Part shown: positions 25,824 to 35,239 of the stretch, piece after piece | How the letters are laid out: each line of letters opens with the position of its first letter | How positions within the stretch are numbered: the first letter of the stretch is position 1 | Assembly: GCF_002197645.1 (NCBI RefSeq) | Contig: NZ_CP021874.1 | Location: 682,001 to 746,000 of the forward strand | Origin: Enterococcus wangshanyuanii | GTDB lineage: Bacteria > Bacillota > Bacilli > Lactobacillales > Enterococcaceae | Reading direction: 5' to 3' | Length of the DNA: 64,000 nt | Notes under the pieces: generated by a model | The model's database searches: none | Told to the model about the DNA's origin: nothing | The model's input: only the letters and a program-made list of their open reading frames with translations | Program-made: the position numbers and the translations under genes

Positions 25824-26648
25824 TTAAAAATCAAAATTGTCTGGATCTGGTCCAATTCGCTCATTTGTATTCAACTGATCGATTTGTTCCATTTCATCCT
25901 TGCTTAATTCAAAATCAAAAACATCAAAATTTTGTTTGATTCGATCCTCATGCACTGATTTTGGAATAACGATGATATCATTTTGTAAATGCCAACGAAT
26001 GATAACTTGTGCAGCAGTTTTATTGTGTTTTTTCCCAATTTCGACTAAAACTGGATTCTCAAGAATTTTACCTTGACCTAAAGGCGACCATGCTTCTGCA
26101 GCAATATCATGCTCAGCTAAGAACCGGCGTAAAGGCTCTTGCGTTAATGTTGGGTGAATTTCAACTTGATCGACAACAGGTTTCACCGTTGCATCTTTAA
26201 GAAGATCCTCAAGGTGATGTTCGTGGAAATTAGAGACGCCGATCGCTTTTGCTCGTCCACTATGATAAATTTCTTCCATTGCCCGCCAAGAGTCTTTGTA
26301 CTTCCCTTCGACAGGCCAGTGGATCAAATATAAGTCAACATAGTCTAGCCCTAGTTTCTCTAAGCTCTCATCAAAGGCTTTAAGAGCAGATTCATATCCT
26401 TGATCTGCGTTCCATAATTTAGTTGTAACAAAAATTTCTTCTCTAGGAACTCCAGACTGACGAATTCCTTCACCTACACCTTCTTCATTTTTATAGGCTG
26501 CAGCAGTGTCGATCAAACGATAACCTGTTTCTAGCGCCCATTTCACAGAATTTACAGCTTCTTTTCCATCCTCTACTTTCCAGACACCTAAGCCCAAACG
26601 GGGAATGATAGAACCATTGGCCAATTCTTTTGTTGTTTCAAAAGACAT
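25824..26648 (-). CDS. aldo/keto reductase
   Basis: 274 residues, a TIM-barrel NADPH-dependent reductase. The catalytic tetrad is intact at D47, Y52, K77 and H110 ([22 protein letters not shown]). The conserved GVSNF segment and [13 protein letters not shown], which binds the phosphate of NADPH, are also present. Closest in style to the AKR5 group (2,5-diketo-gluconate reductase/methylglyoxal reductase-like). It is a solitary gene with no context that fixes the substrate. Confidence 0.93.
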   Translation of the reverse strand: MSFETTKELANGSIIPRLGLGVWKVEDGKEAVNSVKWALETGYRLIDTAAAYKNEEGVGEGIRQSGVPREEIFVTTKLWNADQGYESALKAFDESLEKLGLDYVDLYLIHWPVEGKYKDSWRAMEEIYHSGRAKAIGVSNFHEHHLEDLLKDATVKPVVDQVEIHPTLTQEPLRRFLAEHDIAAEAWSPLGQGKILENPVLVEIGKKHNKTAAQVIIRWHLQNDIIVIPKSVHEDRIKQNFDVFDFELSKDEMEQIDQLNTNERIGPDPDNFDF

Positions 26649-26971
26649 ACATCGGTCATTCCTTTCTTTATAAAATTTTTTCTTACTTTATTATACTCCT
26701 AAAGTACTCAGATGAAAAACAACTCAACATGTAAGAGGAACTCTTTTGCTCAAATCACTCCTTGATCTAAAAGTGAAATACGTTTAGAAAGAGCTTTGAA
26801 CCTGTTTATATCTATGATGATTCTTTACCAGATACACTTCAATCATTCTGGTTTGGATGCTTCATTTTTTTCAATCTGATTATAACTATTATTTGCTAAA
26901 TCGATGCCTATGGGAACCTTTCATTTTTTACTTTCTATATCTGGACTAGTTCTTTTAAAAATACATCAAAA
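26649..26971. other. gene-free interval between the aldo/keto reductase and the ilvE terminator
   Basis: No convincing gene. A 40-codon stretch at 26777-26903 on the plus strand (contains FEPVYIYDDSLPDTLQSF, then a hydrophobic end) has no start or ribosome site. It might be a gene remnant, but this is weak. Confidence 0.4.
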
Positions 26972-27011
26972 AATCCCGAAAAACACTCTAAACAAGCGGT
27001 TTCTCAGGATT
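26972..27011 (-). terminator. ilvE terminator
   Basis: Arms AATCCCGAAAAAC / GTTTCTCAGGATT pair with a few G-U pairs; a T run follows on the minus strand. It begins 13 bp past the ilvE stop. Confidence 0.75.
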
Positions 27012-27024
27012 TTATTCTACATTT

Positions 27025-28041
27025 CTATATGTTGATATTTCTGATCCAGCCCGACGGTGCCGGAATATCACCAAATTGAATCCCAGTTAACTCGTCATAT
27101 AATTTTTGAGTAACAGGACCAACTTCATTTTCACTATAAAACACATGAAAGTCATCTCCGACTTGGATCCCGCCGATTGGTGAAATGACAGCAGCAGTTC
27201 CACAAGCTCCAGCTTCTTTATATTGATCCAGCGAATCAAGATAAACATCTTCTTCCACCGCTTCCAACCCTAAATGATGTTCCGCAAGATACAAAAGCGA
27301 ATACTTTGTGATACTCGGTAAAATAGATGGAGACAATGGTGTGACGAAGCGATCGTCTTTTGTGATTCCAAAGAAATTAGCTGACCCTACTTCTTCGATT
27401 TTCGTATGCGTTGCTGGATCAAGATAGATACAATCTGAGAAGCTTCGCTCTTTTGCCTCTTCTCCTGGAAGTAAACTTGCAGCATAATTCCCGCCGACTT
27501 TGATTGCTCCTGTTCCATGTGGAGCTGCACGATCATACTCAGACACTACAAAATTTGTTGGTACTAAACCGCCTTTAAAATAGGCTCCAACCGGCATACA
27601 AAACACCGTGAATAAATATTCAGGTGCTGGGTGAACTCCGATTCCCTGGCCTACACCGATCAATAACGGACGAATATATAAAGTTCCGCCACTTCCATAA
27701 GGCGGAACAAATGCTTCATTTGCCTTTACCACCTCTTCAACTGCTTGAATAAATTTCTCTTCTGGGACCTCTGCCATCAATAATCTTTTGGCACTTCGAT
27801 TCATCCGTTTAGAATTCTCATCTACTCTGAACAAATTGATAGAACCATCTTTGCACCGATAAGCTTTAAGCCCTTCAAAACATTGCTGACCATAATGAAG
27901 AGCAGCAGATCCTTCGTGTAAGTGAAGAACATTATCTTCAGTCAACTTTCCTTCATCCCACTGCCCCTCTTTCCACATGGAAATATAGCGAAAAGGTGTT
28001 TTTATATAATCGAAGCCTAAATTATCCCAATCTACTGTCAT
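27025..28041 (-). CDS. ilvE: branched-chain amino acid aminotransferase
   Basis: 338 residues, PLP fold type IV. The PLP lysine lies in GTGAIKVGGNYAASL, the YLDPATHTKIEEVGSANFF block carries the conserved glutamate, and GGTLYIRPLLIGVG is a conserved strand. It interconverts Leu, Ile and Val with their 2-oxo acids. Start ATG 28041 (MTVDWDNLGFDYIK) follows AAGGAG; a longer reading to 28083 has no ribosome site. Divergent from the MscS gene and monocistronic with its own terminator. Confidence 0.95.
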   Translation of the reverse strand: MTVDWDNLGFDYIKTPFRYISMWKEGQWDEGKLTEDNVLHLHEGSAALHYGQQCFEGLKAYRCKDGSINLFRVDENSKRMNRSAKRLLMAEVPEEKFIQAVEEVVKANEAFVPPYGSGGTLYIRPLLIGVGQGIGVHPAPEYLFTVFCMPVGAYFKGGLVPTNFVVSEYDRAAPHGTGAIKVGGNYAASLLPGEEAKERSFSDCIYLDPATHTKIEEVGSANFFGITKDDRFVTPLSPSILPSITKYSLLYLAEHHLGLEAVEEDVYLDSLDQYKEAGACGTAAVISPIGGIQVGDDFHVFYSENEVGPVTQKLYDELTGIQFGDIPAPSGWIRNINI

Positions 28042-28137
28042 ACAATCACTCCTTATTTTCAGAATATTGTAACATATTACCAATCACTTTGTTAACCTTT
28101 TTACAGAAATAATGACATCTTTTTTCATTTTCAAGTA

Positions 28138-28143
28138 TAATAT
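28138..28143 (+). promoter_or_regulatory. -10-like TATAAT ahead of the MscS gene
   Basis: TATAAT ends 11 bp before the candidate ATG at 28155. If used, the mRNA would be almost leaderless, or translation starts at a later codon. A short inverted repeat GGAAGA/TCTTCC (28156-28176) follows. Confidence 0.35.
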
Positions 28144-28154
28144 AAAGAGTACAA

Positions 28155-29141
28155 ATGGAAGATGAATGCACTCTTCCATCAAAACAGTCAAAGAAAGTTG
28201 GGTTATTATTGCTTAGTTTGGGACAATCTATTTCCAGCAGTACATTGGACAGCACGGTAGATTCTACTCTTGATATAAAAGTAGCCACTGAACGAAAAGT
28301 CAATGCGCTGCAACGTTTTTGGAATGATATCAATTGGGATCATATTTTAGCCGTTGTAATCGAAAAAACGATTTATTTATTTTTATTGATTTTACTTTTT
28401 ATCGTTTTGAACCGTATCGGAAAACTATTGATCGATCGAGCGTATAATAATTATAGTAAAAAGCAATCTTTTAGCGAAAGTCGTCTAAAAACATTGCATA
28501 CATTGATCATCAATGCGTTTCAATATACATTATTTTTCTTTTTTATCTATTCTTTATTGACAACTGTGGGGGTCCCTGTAGGCTCCTTACTTGCTGGAGC
28601 TGGGATCGCAGGTGTAGCAATTGGTTTGGGCGCACAAGGATTTATGAATGATATCATCACCGGCTTTTTCATTATTCTGGAACAACAGATGGATGTTGGT
28701 GATTATGTCCGCTTGACCGCGCTGGGTATCGAAGGGACCGTGACTTCCGTTGGTCTTAGAACCATTCAAATGAAAGCTTTGGATGGAACTGTTCACTTTA
28801 TTCCTAATCGTAATATTACAACTATCAGTAACCTCTCACGCTCTAATATGCAGGTTTTGATCGATGTGCGGATCATTCCTGATGAAGGATACGACCAAAT
28901 CGTGGCAATCATCGAGCAGGTAAATGATAAGCTCAAAGAAAAATATTCAGAAAGTATTCAATCAGGACCAACGATTTTTGGAATGGTTGATCTGGGCAAT
29001 GGAAACTTTGCCGTTCGGACGACCATGTATGTGTTAAATGGAAAACAGGCAGTGATCAGAGAAGAATTTTTAGCTCAGTATGTCAAGAAATTATCCGAAG
29101 CAAATTTCTCCATACCAAATACACCGATTACTTTAAAATAG
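28155..29141 (+). CDS. small-conductance mechanosensitive channel (MscS family)
   Basis: 328 residues. Transmembrane helices lie near 62-84, 106-128 and 132-150. The last is the pore-lining TM3 with AGAGIAGVAIGLGAQGFMND, a Gly/Ala-rich TM3 followed by the beta domain (DVGDYV...GTVTSVGLRT...IPNRNI). It releases solutes on hypo-osmotic shock. The start is uncertain: the first ATG has no ribosome site and lies just after a -10-like box, while the soluble N-terminal 55 residues look poorly conserved. Confidence 0.9.
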   Translation: MEDECTLPSKQSKKVGLLLLSLGQSISSSTLDSTVDSTLDIKVATERKVNALQRFWNDINWDHILAVVIEKTIYLFLLILLFIVLNRIGKLLIDRAYNNYSKKQSFSESRLKTLHTLIINAFQYTLFFFFIYSLLTTVGVPVGSLLAGAGIAGVAIGLGAQGFMNDIITGFFIILEQQMDVGDYVRLTALGIEGTVTSVGLRTIQMKALDGTVHFIPNRNITTISNLSRSNMQVLIDVRIIPDEGYDQIVAIIEQVNDKLKEKYSESIQSGPTIFGMVDLGNGNFAVRTTMYVLNGKQAVIREEFLAQYVKKLSEANFSIPNTPITLK

Positions 29142-29176
29142 ATATTTTCGTCTTACTGTTTATTCTTTTTTAAAGG

Positions 29177-29244
29177 AGGCTGGGACAGAAGTGTTCAACT
29201 CCGAGAAATAAGAAGGAATTACTTCTGCTTCCACCGTTTATTCG
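29177..29244 (+). repeat. dispersed intergenic repeat, short copy
   Basis: GAGGCTGGGACAGAAGTG ... CTTCCACCGTTTATT. The reverse complement of its ends matches both ends of the 21233-21457 element. Confidence 0.65.
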
Positions 29245-29250
29245 TTTTAA

Positions 29251-29291
29251 AGGGACTAGTCCGTAACTCATAGAGTTATATCCTAGTCCCT
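29251..29291 (+). terminator. terminator between the MscS gene and dapL
   Basis: Outer AGGGACTAG / CTAGTCCCT with inner GTAACTC / GAGTTAT, then TCTTTTATTT. It serves the plus gene and possibly dapL as well. Confidence 0.8.
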
Positions 29292-29294
29292 CTT

Positions 29295-30422
29295 TTATTT
29301 ATCTAATGATTTTAAAAATGCAGAAATATGCTTGACTGCGAAAGGAATCGCTTCTTCTTTCGGATCGAATTTAGCTGAATGTAGTCCATAAGCACTATCT
29401 ACACCTAACCAAAACATGGTTCCTGGAACCTTTGATAATAAATACCCAAAATCTTCCCCTGTCATTGCTACTCCTGCTTCATGAAACGAAACATCTGCTT
29501 CTTGGTCCATAAAACGCATGAACCGCTCAGTTGTCACTTGATCATTGATGACAGGAACATAGCCTTTTTGATCTAAAAAAACATCTACCTCGCAATTAAA
29601 TGATTTTGCGATGCCCTCTCCAATTTCCCGGATTCTTTTTTGAGTCAATTGATTCATTTCATCTGTAAGCGTCCGAATCGTTCCAGAAATCGTTGCTTTT
29701 CCAGCAATCACGTTTGTAGCACTTCCTGCATTGAATGTCCCAAAAGTCACAACAGCTCCTTCTACTGGATCGACATTGCGACTGACGATTGTTTGAGCCT
29801 GCTGTACAAAACTCATACCAGCAACGATCATATCGTTGGAATCTTGAGGAAATGCTGCATGTCCGCCTTTGCCGATCAATGTAACTTGTACTTCACAAGT
29901 AGCTGCAAACAAAGTACCGACTTTTGTTGTGATCGTTCCTACCGGTAAATCAGGATTGACATGTAGTCCGTAAAATTCATCCGGGAGCCAATCACCAAAG
30001 GCACCTCCGTCATACATCAGCATTCCGCCAGCTTCATTTTCTTCAGCGGGTTGAAAAAGGAATAAATAATTATTTTCCGGCTGGTCATTTGCTAACTGTT
30101 CTAATAGACCTAAAGCAATCGTCATATGAAAATCGTGCCCACAGGCATGCATGAATCCCTCACGCATCGATTTAAAATCAGAAACTACTTCTTCAGTAAT
30201 GGGTAAACCATCGATATCTGTCCGCCAACCGATTGTTTTCTTAGGGGTTTTCCCATGGATAAAAACTAAGATACCTGTCTCCCAAACTTTTACTTCTATA
30301 TAGTCTTTCTCGATTTGATGAATCAGCGTCAATAATTTTTTTTGTGTTTCGACTTCTTCCAAGCCGATTTCAGGTATTTGGTGCAATTGTCTGCGAATCT
30401 CTATCAAACGATCATTAATCAC
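29295..30422 (-). CDS. dapL: N-acetyldiaminopimelate deacetylase (M20 family)
   Basis: 375 residues, a di-metal M20 peptidase-fold amidohydrolase. The metal-binding block [15 protein letters not shown] and the catalytic pair in [12 protein letters not shown] are intact; later, [18 protein letters not shown] residues ([13 protein letters not shown]) are present. The start is GTG at 30422 with AGAGGCAG. It performs the deacetylation step of the acetylated lysine/meso-DAP branch whose acyltransferase dapH lies at 33.8-34.5 kb. An ABC efflux operon separates the two, although they adjoin in B. subtilis (ykuQ-ykuR). Confidence 0.9.
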   Translation of the reverse strand: MINDRLIEIRRQLHQIPEIGLEEVETQKKLLTLIHQIEKDYIEVKVWETGILVFIHGKTPKKTIGWRTDIDGLPITEEVVSDFKSMREGFMHACGHDFHMTIALGLLEQLANDQPENNYLFLFQPAEENEAGGMLMYDGGAFGDWLPDEFYGLHVNPDLPVGTITTKVGTLFAATCEVQVTLIGKGGHAAFPQDSNDMIVAGMSFVQQAQTIVSRNVDPVEGAVVTFGTFNAGSATNVIAGKATISGTIRTLTDEMNQLTQKRIREIGEGIAKSFNCEVDVFLDQKGYVPVINDQVTTERFMRFMDQEADVSFHEAGVAMTGEDFGYLLSKVPGTMFWLGVDSAYGLHSAKFDPKEEAIPFAVKHISAFLKSLDK

Positions 30423-30526
30423 AATCTATCTGCCTCTTTTCTATTTCATAAGACTTATTGTTCAACAAAAAAAAGGATCTGTCAATCGATCTTTTACACG
30501 AACACTGATTTTTTGAGAAAATAAAA

Positions 30527-30563
30527 AAGTAAGACCAAACAAAATTTCTGTTTCATCTTACTT
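30527..30563 (-). terminator. terminator of the ABC efflux operon
   Basis: Stem AAGTAAGA / TCTTACTT with a 21-nt loop. The minus strand after it reads TTTTTTAT. Confidence 0.65.
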
Positions 30564-30572
30564 CGGTAAAAA

Positions 30573-31778
30573 CTATTTCATGATATCGATTAGATCTTTT
30601 TTAGAAGCTGCTGATGCAGGCATGTAACTAAATGCAATCCCGATCAGTGCAGAAATTCCTACAGCTAAGGAAATTGTGAATAAATCCGGACGAACCGCAA
30701 ATGGTAAAAACAAAGAGGTCAATAGCCCTAAAAGCATACCAAGAAGATACCCGATCAAACCGCCTAATAAAGTCAAGGTCAGTCCTTCTGCCAGAAATTG
30801 TTTGCGAATATCTTTTTCTGTTGCTCCCAGTGCACGTCGTATACCGATTTCTTTTGTACGTTCAGAAACAGAAATGTACATCATATTCATCACACCCACA
30901 CCTGCAATAAACAAAGAAATTCCAGCAACTGCTGAGATAAACAACGTTAGATTATCTAAAATTTTGCCCATTTCAGCAATATCTGATTTAGGATTGTATT
31001 GTTCATATTCACCAACATTGCGCAAGCTACCATTAAAATTCAACTGCTTCAACACTTCCGCTGTGATCCGTTCCTTATCGTGAACATTTTCCACTTCTAA
31101 ATTTAAAATTGATTGACTTTCCTTTTTCTTAAAGTAATGATCATAACTATTTATCGGAAAATAAGCTAAAGGTGCTTGATTTGCCATTGATAACGTGCCA
31201 TTTTTGTTAGCAATCACGCCGACGATCGTGAATAATTCATTGCCGACTTCAAATCCTTTGCCGATCGCTTGTTCAGGATCACCATATAATTTTTGCGCTA
31301 AGATCTCATCGATCACAACGACCTTATTCAATGTCTCGCTGTCTTTAGGTTCAAGTTGACGGCCTTTCAATAATTGAAGAGTTGTTTGTTCTACACGTTC
31401 AACCGTTTTTGTCAGCTTCTTTTCTCTGATATGAATTTCCACTTGACGTTCAGTCAATTTTTGCTTTGGCTCGTAAAAATCTACTTTCTTAACGCCTTTT
31501 ACATTTTTTATTAAATCTAAATCACTTTTTTTGAAAACTTCATTTTCAGTAAATGCATTAGCAACATCATAATAATTAAACGTTAAATTATTGACGTTTT
31601 CGTTAGTATTAGTCATAGACATTTTATCGATCATATCTCGTTTGAATCCATTACCGATCGACACGATCGTAATTACTGAAGCAATACCGATGATTATACC
31701 GAACATCGTCAGAAAGCTACGTTTTTTATTTTTTAAAATAGACTTCAATGCTGTCTTCCAAAGAACATAACTTTTCAT
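30573..31778 (-). CDS. MacB/FtsX-type ABC transporter permease
   Basis: 401 residues. One N-terminal transmembrane helix (about 20-42, MFGIIIGIASVITIVSIG) is followed by a large extracytoplasmic MacB_PCD domain. Three C-terminal helices form the FtsX domain, with the characteristic RTKEIGIRRALGATEKDI loop. It works with the ATPase and adaptor encoded upstream in a MacAB-like tripartite efflux system. The start overlaps the ATPase stop by 4 bp. The substrate is unknown; Gram-positive relatives include YknXYZ and peptide- or antimicrobial-export systems. Confidence 0.92.
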   Translation of the reverse strand: MKSYVLWKTALKSILKNKKRSFLTMFGIIIGIASVITIVSIGNGFKRDMIDKMSMTNTNENVNNLTFNYYDVANAFTENEVFKKSDLDLIKNVKGVKKVDFYEPKQKLTERQVEIHIREKKLTKTVERVEQTTLQLLKGRQLEPKDSETLNKVVVIDEILAQKLYGDPEQAIGKGFEVGNELFTIVGVIANKNGTLSMANQAPLAYFPINSYDHYFKKKESQSILNLEVENVHDKERITAEVLKQLNFNGSLRNVGEYEQYNPKSDIAEMGKILDNLTLFISAVAGISLFIAGVGVMNMMYISVSERTKEIGIRRALGATEKDIRKQFLAEGLTLTLLGGLIGYLLGMLLGLLTSLFLPFAVRPDLFTISLAVGISALIGIAFSYMPASAASKKDLIDIMK

Positions 31779-32455
31779 TTGATCAGCTCCTCTTCCAAGA
31801 TCATACCGTCTTTTACACGGATCAAGCGATCACAGTAAGAAACCATTTCTGGATTATGCGTAACTAAAATGATCGTTGCGCCTTCTTTACGATTTAATTC
31901 CTGAAATAACTGCATGATGTCTTCTGAAGTCTTTGAATCTAATGCGCCTGTTGGTTCATCTGCAATAATAAATTTAGGGGAATTGACAATTGCTCTAGCA
32001 ATCGCGACACGCTGCTGCTGACCACCGGAAAGCTGTTTGGGGTATTTATTGCCTTTATCCGGCAAGCCTACCTTTTCAAGAACCTCCTGAACTCTCTCTT
32101 TTGTATTCTCATAAGCTGATCCATTATAGAGCAACGGTAATTCAATGTTTTCAAAAACTGTATTATTTTCAATCAAGCTAAAATTCTGGAAAACAAAGCC
32201 GACAGAACGGTTTCGAATCGCAGAGAGATCTTTATCTGAAAAATCAGTGATTTCTTTTCCTTCAAAAAGATATTTTCCTTCAAACTTCTTATCAATAAAA
32301 CCGATCAAATTGATCAATGTTGATTTACCAGAACCAGATGGCCCCATGACTGCCACAAATTCCTTTTCATTGATTTCAAAGTTGATATCTTTTAGCACAT
32401 GAAGTCGTTCTTCTTCCAGTGAGTAATACTTGTTTATATGTTCCAGTTTAATCAT
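31775..32455 (-). CDS. ABC transporter ATP-binding protein (MacB/LolD type)
   Basis: 226 residues; start ATG 32455 (MIKLEHINKYY) with GGTGG upstream. Walker A is GPSGSGKST, the signature LSGGQQQRVAIARAI, and Walker B FIIADEPTGALD; the D-loop and H-loop (VTHNPE) follow. It powers the adjacent permease. The stop of the adaptor gene overlaps its start by 8 bp and its own stop overlaps the permease start, so the three are translationally coupled. Confidence 0.95.
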   Translation of the reverse strand: MIKLEHINKYYSLEEERLHVLKDINFEINEKEFVAVMGPSGSGKSTLINLIGFIDKKFEGKYLFEGKEITDFSDKDLSAIRNRSVGFVFQNFSLIENNTVFENIELPLLYNGSAYENTKERVQEVLEKVGLPDKGNKYPKQLSGGQQQRVAIARAIVNSPKFIIADEPTGALDSKTSEDIMQLFQELNRKEGATIILVTHNPEMVSYCDRLIRVKDGMILEEELIK

Positions 32456-33605
32456 TTTCGACCACCTGCACTTCTGCATCGTTTTTTAATGATTCATCAG
32501 GATTATCAATGATCGTCATTCCTTTTGAAACACCGGATTCTACAACTTTTGCGTTATTGCTGTCAGAAAGTTTCACTTCAGTTTTTTTAGCTCGGCCATT
32601 CTTATAGATATAAACAAAGGTTTGCTTGCCTTCGGTCACAATTGCACTTTGAGGTAAGATCAATTGAGGCTGCTGCAAAGAAACTTGGGCAGATGAACCA
32701 TAAGGCCAAGGAAAATCACCTTCTACAGTAAACTCATAGGTCGGAATCTCACTTTCTCCTCCAGCGCTTGTTTTAGGTAATTGATTGATCGTTCCAACTT
32801 TCCCTGAAACTTCTTGGTTTGAACCGATAGAAGTAACGCTAACTTCCTGACCCGTTTTTAATTTTGAAAGATCATATTCTGTTACAGTTCCTTTGATTTG
32901 CTTTGATTTGCTTAAAACACGTACCAAAGGAATATCTAATGACTTTTTCCCAGCTTCATTCACGATCGCAATTCCATCTTGGGTAGCTTGGACTGTCGTC
33001 ACGATTTTTCCTTGTTCCGTTTCCAGTGCTGCTGCTTCATCATTCACATCAGTATTCGCTAATTCTAAGGCTTGCTGTGCTTGAATCACTTCACTATTTG
33101 CAGCAGTCAATTCAGTTTGTTGCTGCTCTACTTTACTTTTTAGTGTTTCTTTAATTTCCGGATCGGTTTCACGATCTACTTCTGCTTTACTTTGGTTTAA
33201 TGCTGCTTGTACCTCATTATATTTCGTTTGTGCATTTGATAAGTTTTGTGCAGCTTGTTGAGCTGTCAAACTACTTTTATTTACTGTTCGCTGTTGTTGA
33301 TCGGCGCGAGTCTGAGCATCACTATTTTGATAGTTCAGCACTACTTCTCCAGCTTTGACTTCCTGTTCATTTTTCACTGGAATCGACGCGATCGTTCCTA
33401 AAGCTTGATCATAAAAAATATCTTCGCTTTGAGTGGCGTTGATTTCTCCTTTCAGCACAAGAGGATCTAACGGCTCCAACTTAAACGCACTATAACTTGG
33501 TTCACTAGCTTTATTTGAAGAAGATAAGAAAAAATATCCTCCGATCCCTAAACTAAGAATAACGCCGCCGATCACCCATTTTACTTTTTTGTTCTTTATC
33601 ATCAT
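32448..33605 (-). CDS. efflux periplasmic-adaptor (HlyD/MacA-like) protein
   Basis: 385 residues. A single N-terminal membrane anchor (about 10-27) is followed by a lipoyl/barrel-sandwich half (about 50-95), a long helical hairpin coiled coil (about 98-200, rich in Gln/Ala/Glu) and the returning beta-barrel and MPD domains, ending at 385. It is the membrane-fusion subunit of the MacAB-like exporter encoded downstream. A well-spaced AGGAGGAA precedes the ATG at 33605. Confidence 0.9.
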   Translation of the reverse strand: MMIKNKKVKWVIGGVILSLGIGGYFFLSSSNKASEPSYSAFKLEPLDPLVLKGEINATQSEDIFYDQALGTIASIPVKNEQEVKAGEVVLNYQNSDAQTRADQQQRTVNKSSLTAQQAAQNLSNAQTKYNEVQAALNQSKAEVDRETDPEIKETLKSKVEQQQTELTAANSEVIQAQQALELANTDVNDEAAALETEQGKIVTTVQATQDGIAIVNEAGKKSLDIPLVRVLSKSKQIKGTVTEYDLSKLKTGQEVSVTSIGSNQEVSGKVGTINQLPKTSAGGESEIPTYEFTVEGDFPWPYGSSAQVSLQQPQLILPQSAIVTEGKQTFVYIYKNGRAKKTEVKLSDSNNAKVVESGVSKGMTIIDNPDESLKNDAEVQVVEND

Positions 33606-33705
33606 AATTCCTCCTACAATCTATCTAAATTTGATTATAGATGTTTGTCAAAGGATCAAAAAGCGAATAAACGAACAGTTTTCTTACATATTTGAAAGCT
33701 CAAAA

Positions 33706-33746
33706 AAAGAATAGATGAGACAGCCTAAGCGACCCTCCTATTCTTT
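33706..33746 (-). terminator. dapH terminator
   Basis: Stem AAAGAATAG / CTATTCTTT (9 bp), then seven T on the minus strand. It separates dapH from the ABC operon, so that operon must have its own promoter. Confidence 0.75.
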
Positions 33747-33779
33747 ATTTCATATATCGTCATTATTTAGTGTGAATGA

Positions 33780-34481
33780 TCAAAGCTTTCTTAATTCATC
33801 CAACATCGTTGTTTTACTCTTGGTTTTAGCATCGATATCTTTGATCTTTATAGCAGGAACTCCAGCAACAACTGTGTATGGCGCAACGTCATCGACCACA
33901 ATTGCACCAGCAGCAACCACTGCTCCTTCACATACCCTAACGCCTTCCAAAACAACGGCATTTGCCCCGATCAAGACATTGTCTTCAATTACGACAGGTT
34001 GAGCACTTGGTGGTTCAACAACACCAGCCAATACAGTGCCAGCACCAATATGACAATTCTTTCCGACGGTTGCTCTTCCGCCTAAAATTGCACCCATATC
34101 GATCATAGATGATTCACCGATCACAGCACCAATATTAATAATAGCACCCATCATAATGACCGCTTGATCCCCGATCTCTACTTGATCACGAATGATCGCT
34201 CCAGGTTCGATGCGAGCATTGATTTCTTTGAGATCAAGCATTGGAATTGCTGAATTCCGAGCATCATTTTCAACAACATAATCCTCGATCGATGCGTCAT
34301 TTTCATTTAGAAAAGCTTTAATATCTTCCCATTCTCCAAATAACGTTCCTGTTTTGCAGTTCGTAAAAGCTTGGATCGTTTCTGGAAAAGTAACTTCTTT
34401 TAGCTTTCCTTTCAATGTCACCTTGACCGGCGTTTTCTTTTTGGCGTTGCCAATATAATTGATAATTTCGTATGCGTCCAT
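33780..34481 (-). CDS. dapH: 2,3,4,5-tetrahydrodipicolinate N-acetyltransferase
   Basis: 233 residues, a left-handed beta-helix acyltransferase. The hexapeptide repeats are clear from about residue 90 to 200 ([20 protein letters not shown], then [15 protein letters not shown] and [15 protein letters not shown]). It acetylates tetrahydrodipicolinate from acetyl-CoA in the acetyl branch of DAP/lysine synthesis; dapL deacetylates the later product. darB/cbpB upstream (minus) matches the ykuL...ykuQ-ykuR order of B. subtilis. It ends in its own terminator. Confidence 0.94.
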   Translation of the reverse strand: MDAYEIINYIGNAKKKTPVKVTLKGKLKEVTFPETIQAFTNCKTGTLFGEWEDIKAFLNENDASIEDYVVENDARNSAIPMLDLKEINARIEPGAIIRDQVEIGDQAVIMMGAIINIGAVIGESSMIDMGAILGGRATVGKNCHIGAGTVLAGVVEPPSAQPVVIEDNVLIGANAVVLEGVRVCEGAVVAAGAIVVDDVAPYTVVAGVPAIKIKDIDAKTKSKTTMLDELRKL

Positions 34482-34556
34482 AAAATAACTCCCTTCAAAC
34501 TTTACAGTAAAATAATCATTTTACAGATTTTTAGCTTAACAGAAAAACGAAAAAAA

Positions 34557-35054
34557 TCAAACAACTTTTATTTCTCTATGATCCTCTTCAGATTTTGGTA
34601 AAATGATATTTTTCCGCTCTAGTTCGTGAGCCATATGATTGATTGCTTTAAGTAGCTCTTTGCGCGTAATGATTCCCTTAAAACATTGATTATCATCAAC
34701 AACAGGTAAAAATGCTGCATCTACTAATAAATGTAAGATATCCTCTAATTCCCAATTTTCACCGATCACAGGGACATTGACTTCCATCACATCTGCAACA
34801 GTAAACTCTTTCAATTTATCAAAATCAACCGAAGAGATATCAAACATTTTATCTACAACATCCGATAAGCTGATCAATCCGACAAAACGGTCCCCTTTAT
34901 CCAAAACGGGGATTTTTGAATATTTGACTTGTGATAAAACCAATAATGCATGACTTAGCGGATTCAAACACATCACATTTGCAACGTTTTCCGCAGGTAT
35001 TAAAAATGTATCTTCTTTTTCTAATAATAATTCTTTTACAGCAGATCCAATCAT
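34557..35054 (-). CDS. darB: CBS-domain c-di-AMP-binding protein (DarB/CbpB-like)
   Basis: 165 residues made of two tandem CBS motifs (about 12-70 with YSKIPVLDKGDRFVGLISLS, about 85-140 with FLPVVDDNQCFKGIITRKE). Length and order match B. subtilis DarB (YkuL) and Listeria CbpB, which bind cyclic di-AMP and link it to the Rel (p)ppGpp enzyme or pyruvate carboxylase. The call to c-di-AMP binding is by family and synteny with dapH, not by a proven residue set. Confidence 0.82.
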   Translation of the reverse strand: MIGSAVKELLLEKEDTFLIPAENVANVMCLNPLSHALLVLSQVKYSKIPVLDKGDRFVGLISLSDVVDKMFDISSVDFDKLKEFTVADVMEVNVPVIGENWELEDILHLLVDAAFLPVVDDNQCFKGIITRKELLKAINHMAHELERKNIILPKSEEDHREIKVV

Positions 35055-35192
35055 TGGAGTGCCTCCATTTCATTTTCTTTGCCACAAACTCTATTTTACC
35101 GAAAACGGATGCAAATGTCTTGAAATTCAAACTTTTTTCATAACTCTTAAAAAAAATTAAGCTTTGAACACACTTTCTTCACTTTTGAAAAA

Positions 35193-35230
35193 AGCAAGGT
35201 GAAAACAAATTGATTGTTCAACACCCTGCT
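35193..35230 (-). terminator. terminator of the phosphodiesterase gene
   Basis: Stem AGCAAGGTG / CACCCTGCT (one G-U) and a T6 run on the minus strand, after the stop at 35240. Confidence 0.7.
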
Positions 35231-35239
35231 GTTAAATGA

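Noticed and set aside
26777..26903. 40-codon frame with FEPVYIYDDSLPDTLQSF
   Set aside because: No start codon, no ribosome site and no recognisable family; kept only as a possible remnant in a gene-free gap.
30573..33605. Genomic island including the MacAB-like exporter
   Set aside because: No integrase, repeats, tRNA or att-like ends and no obvious base-composition shift; it is a simple operon.
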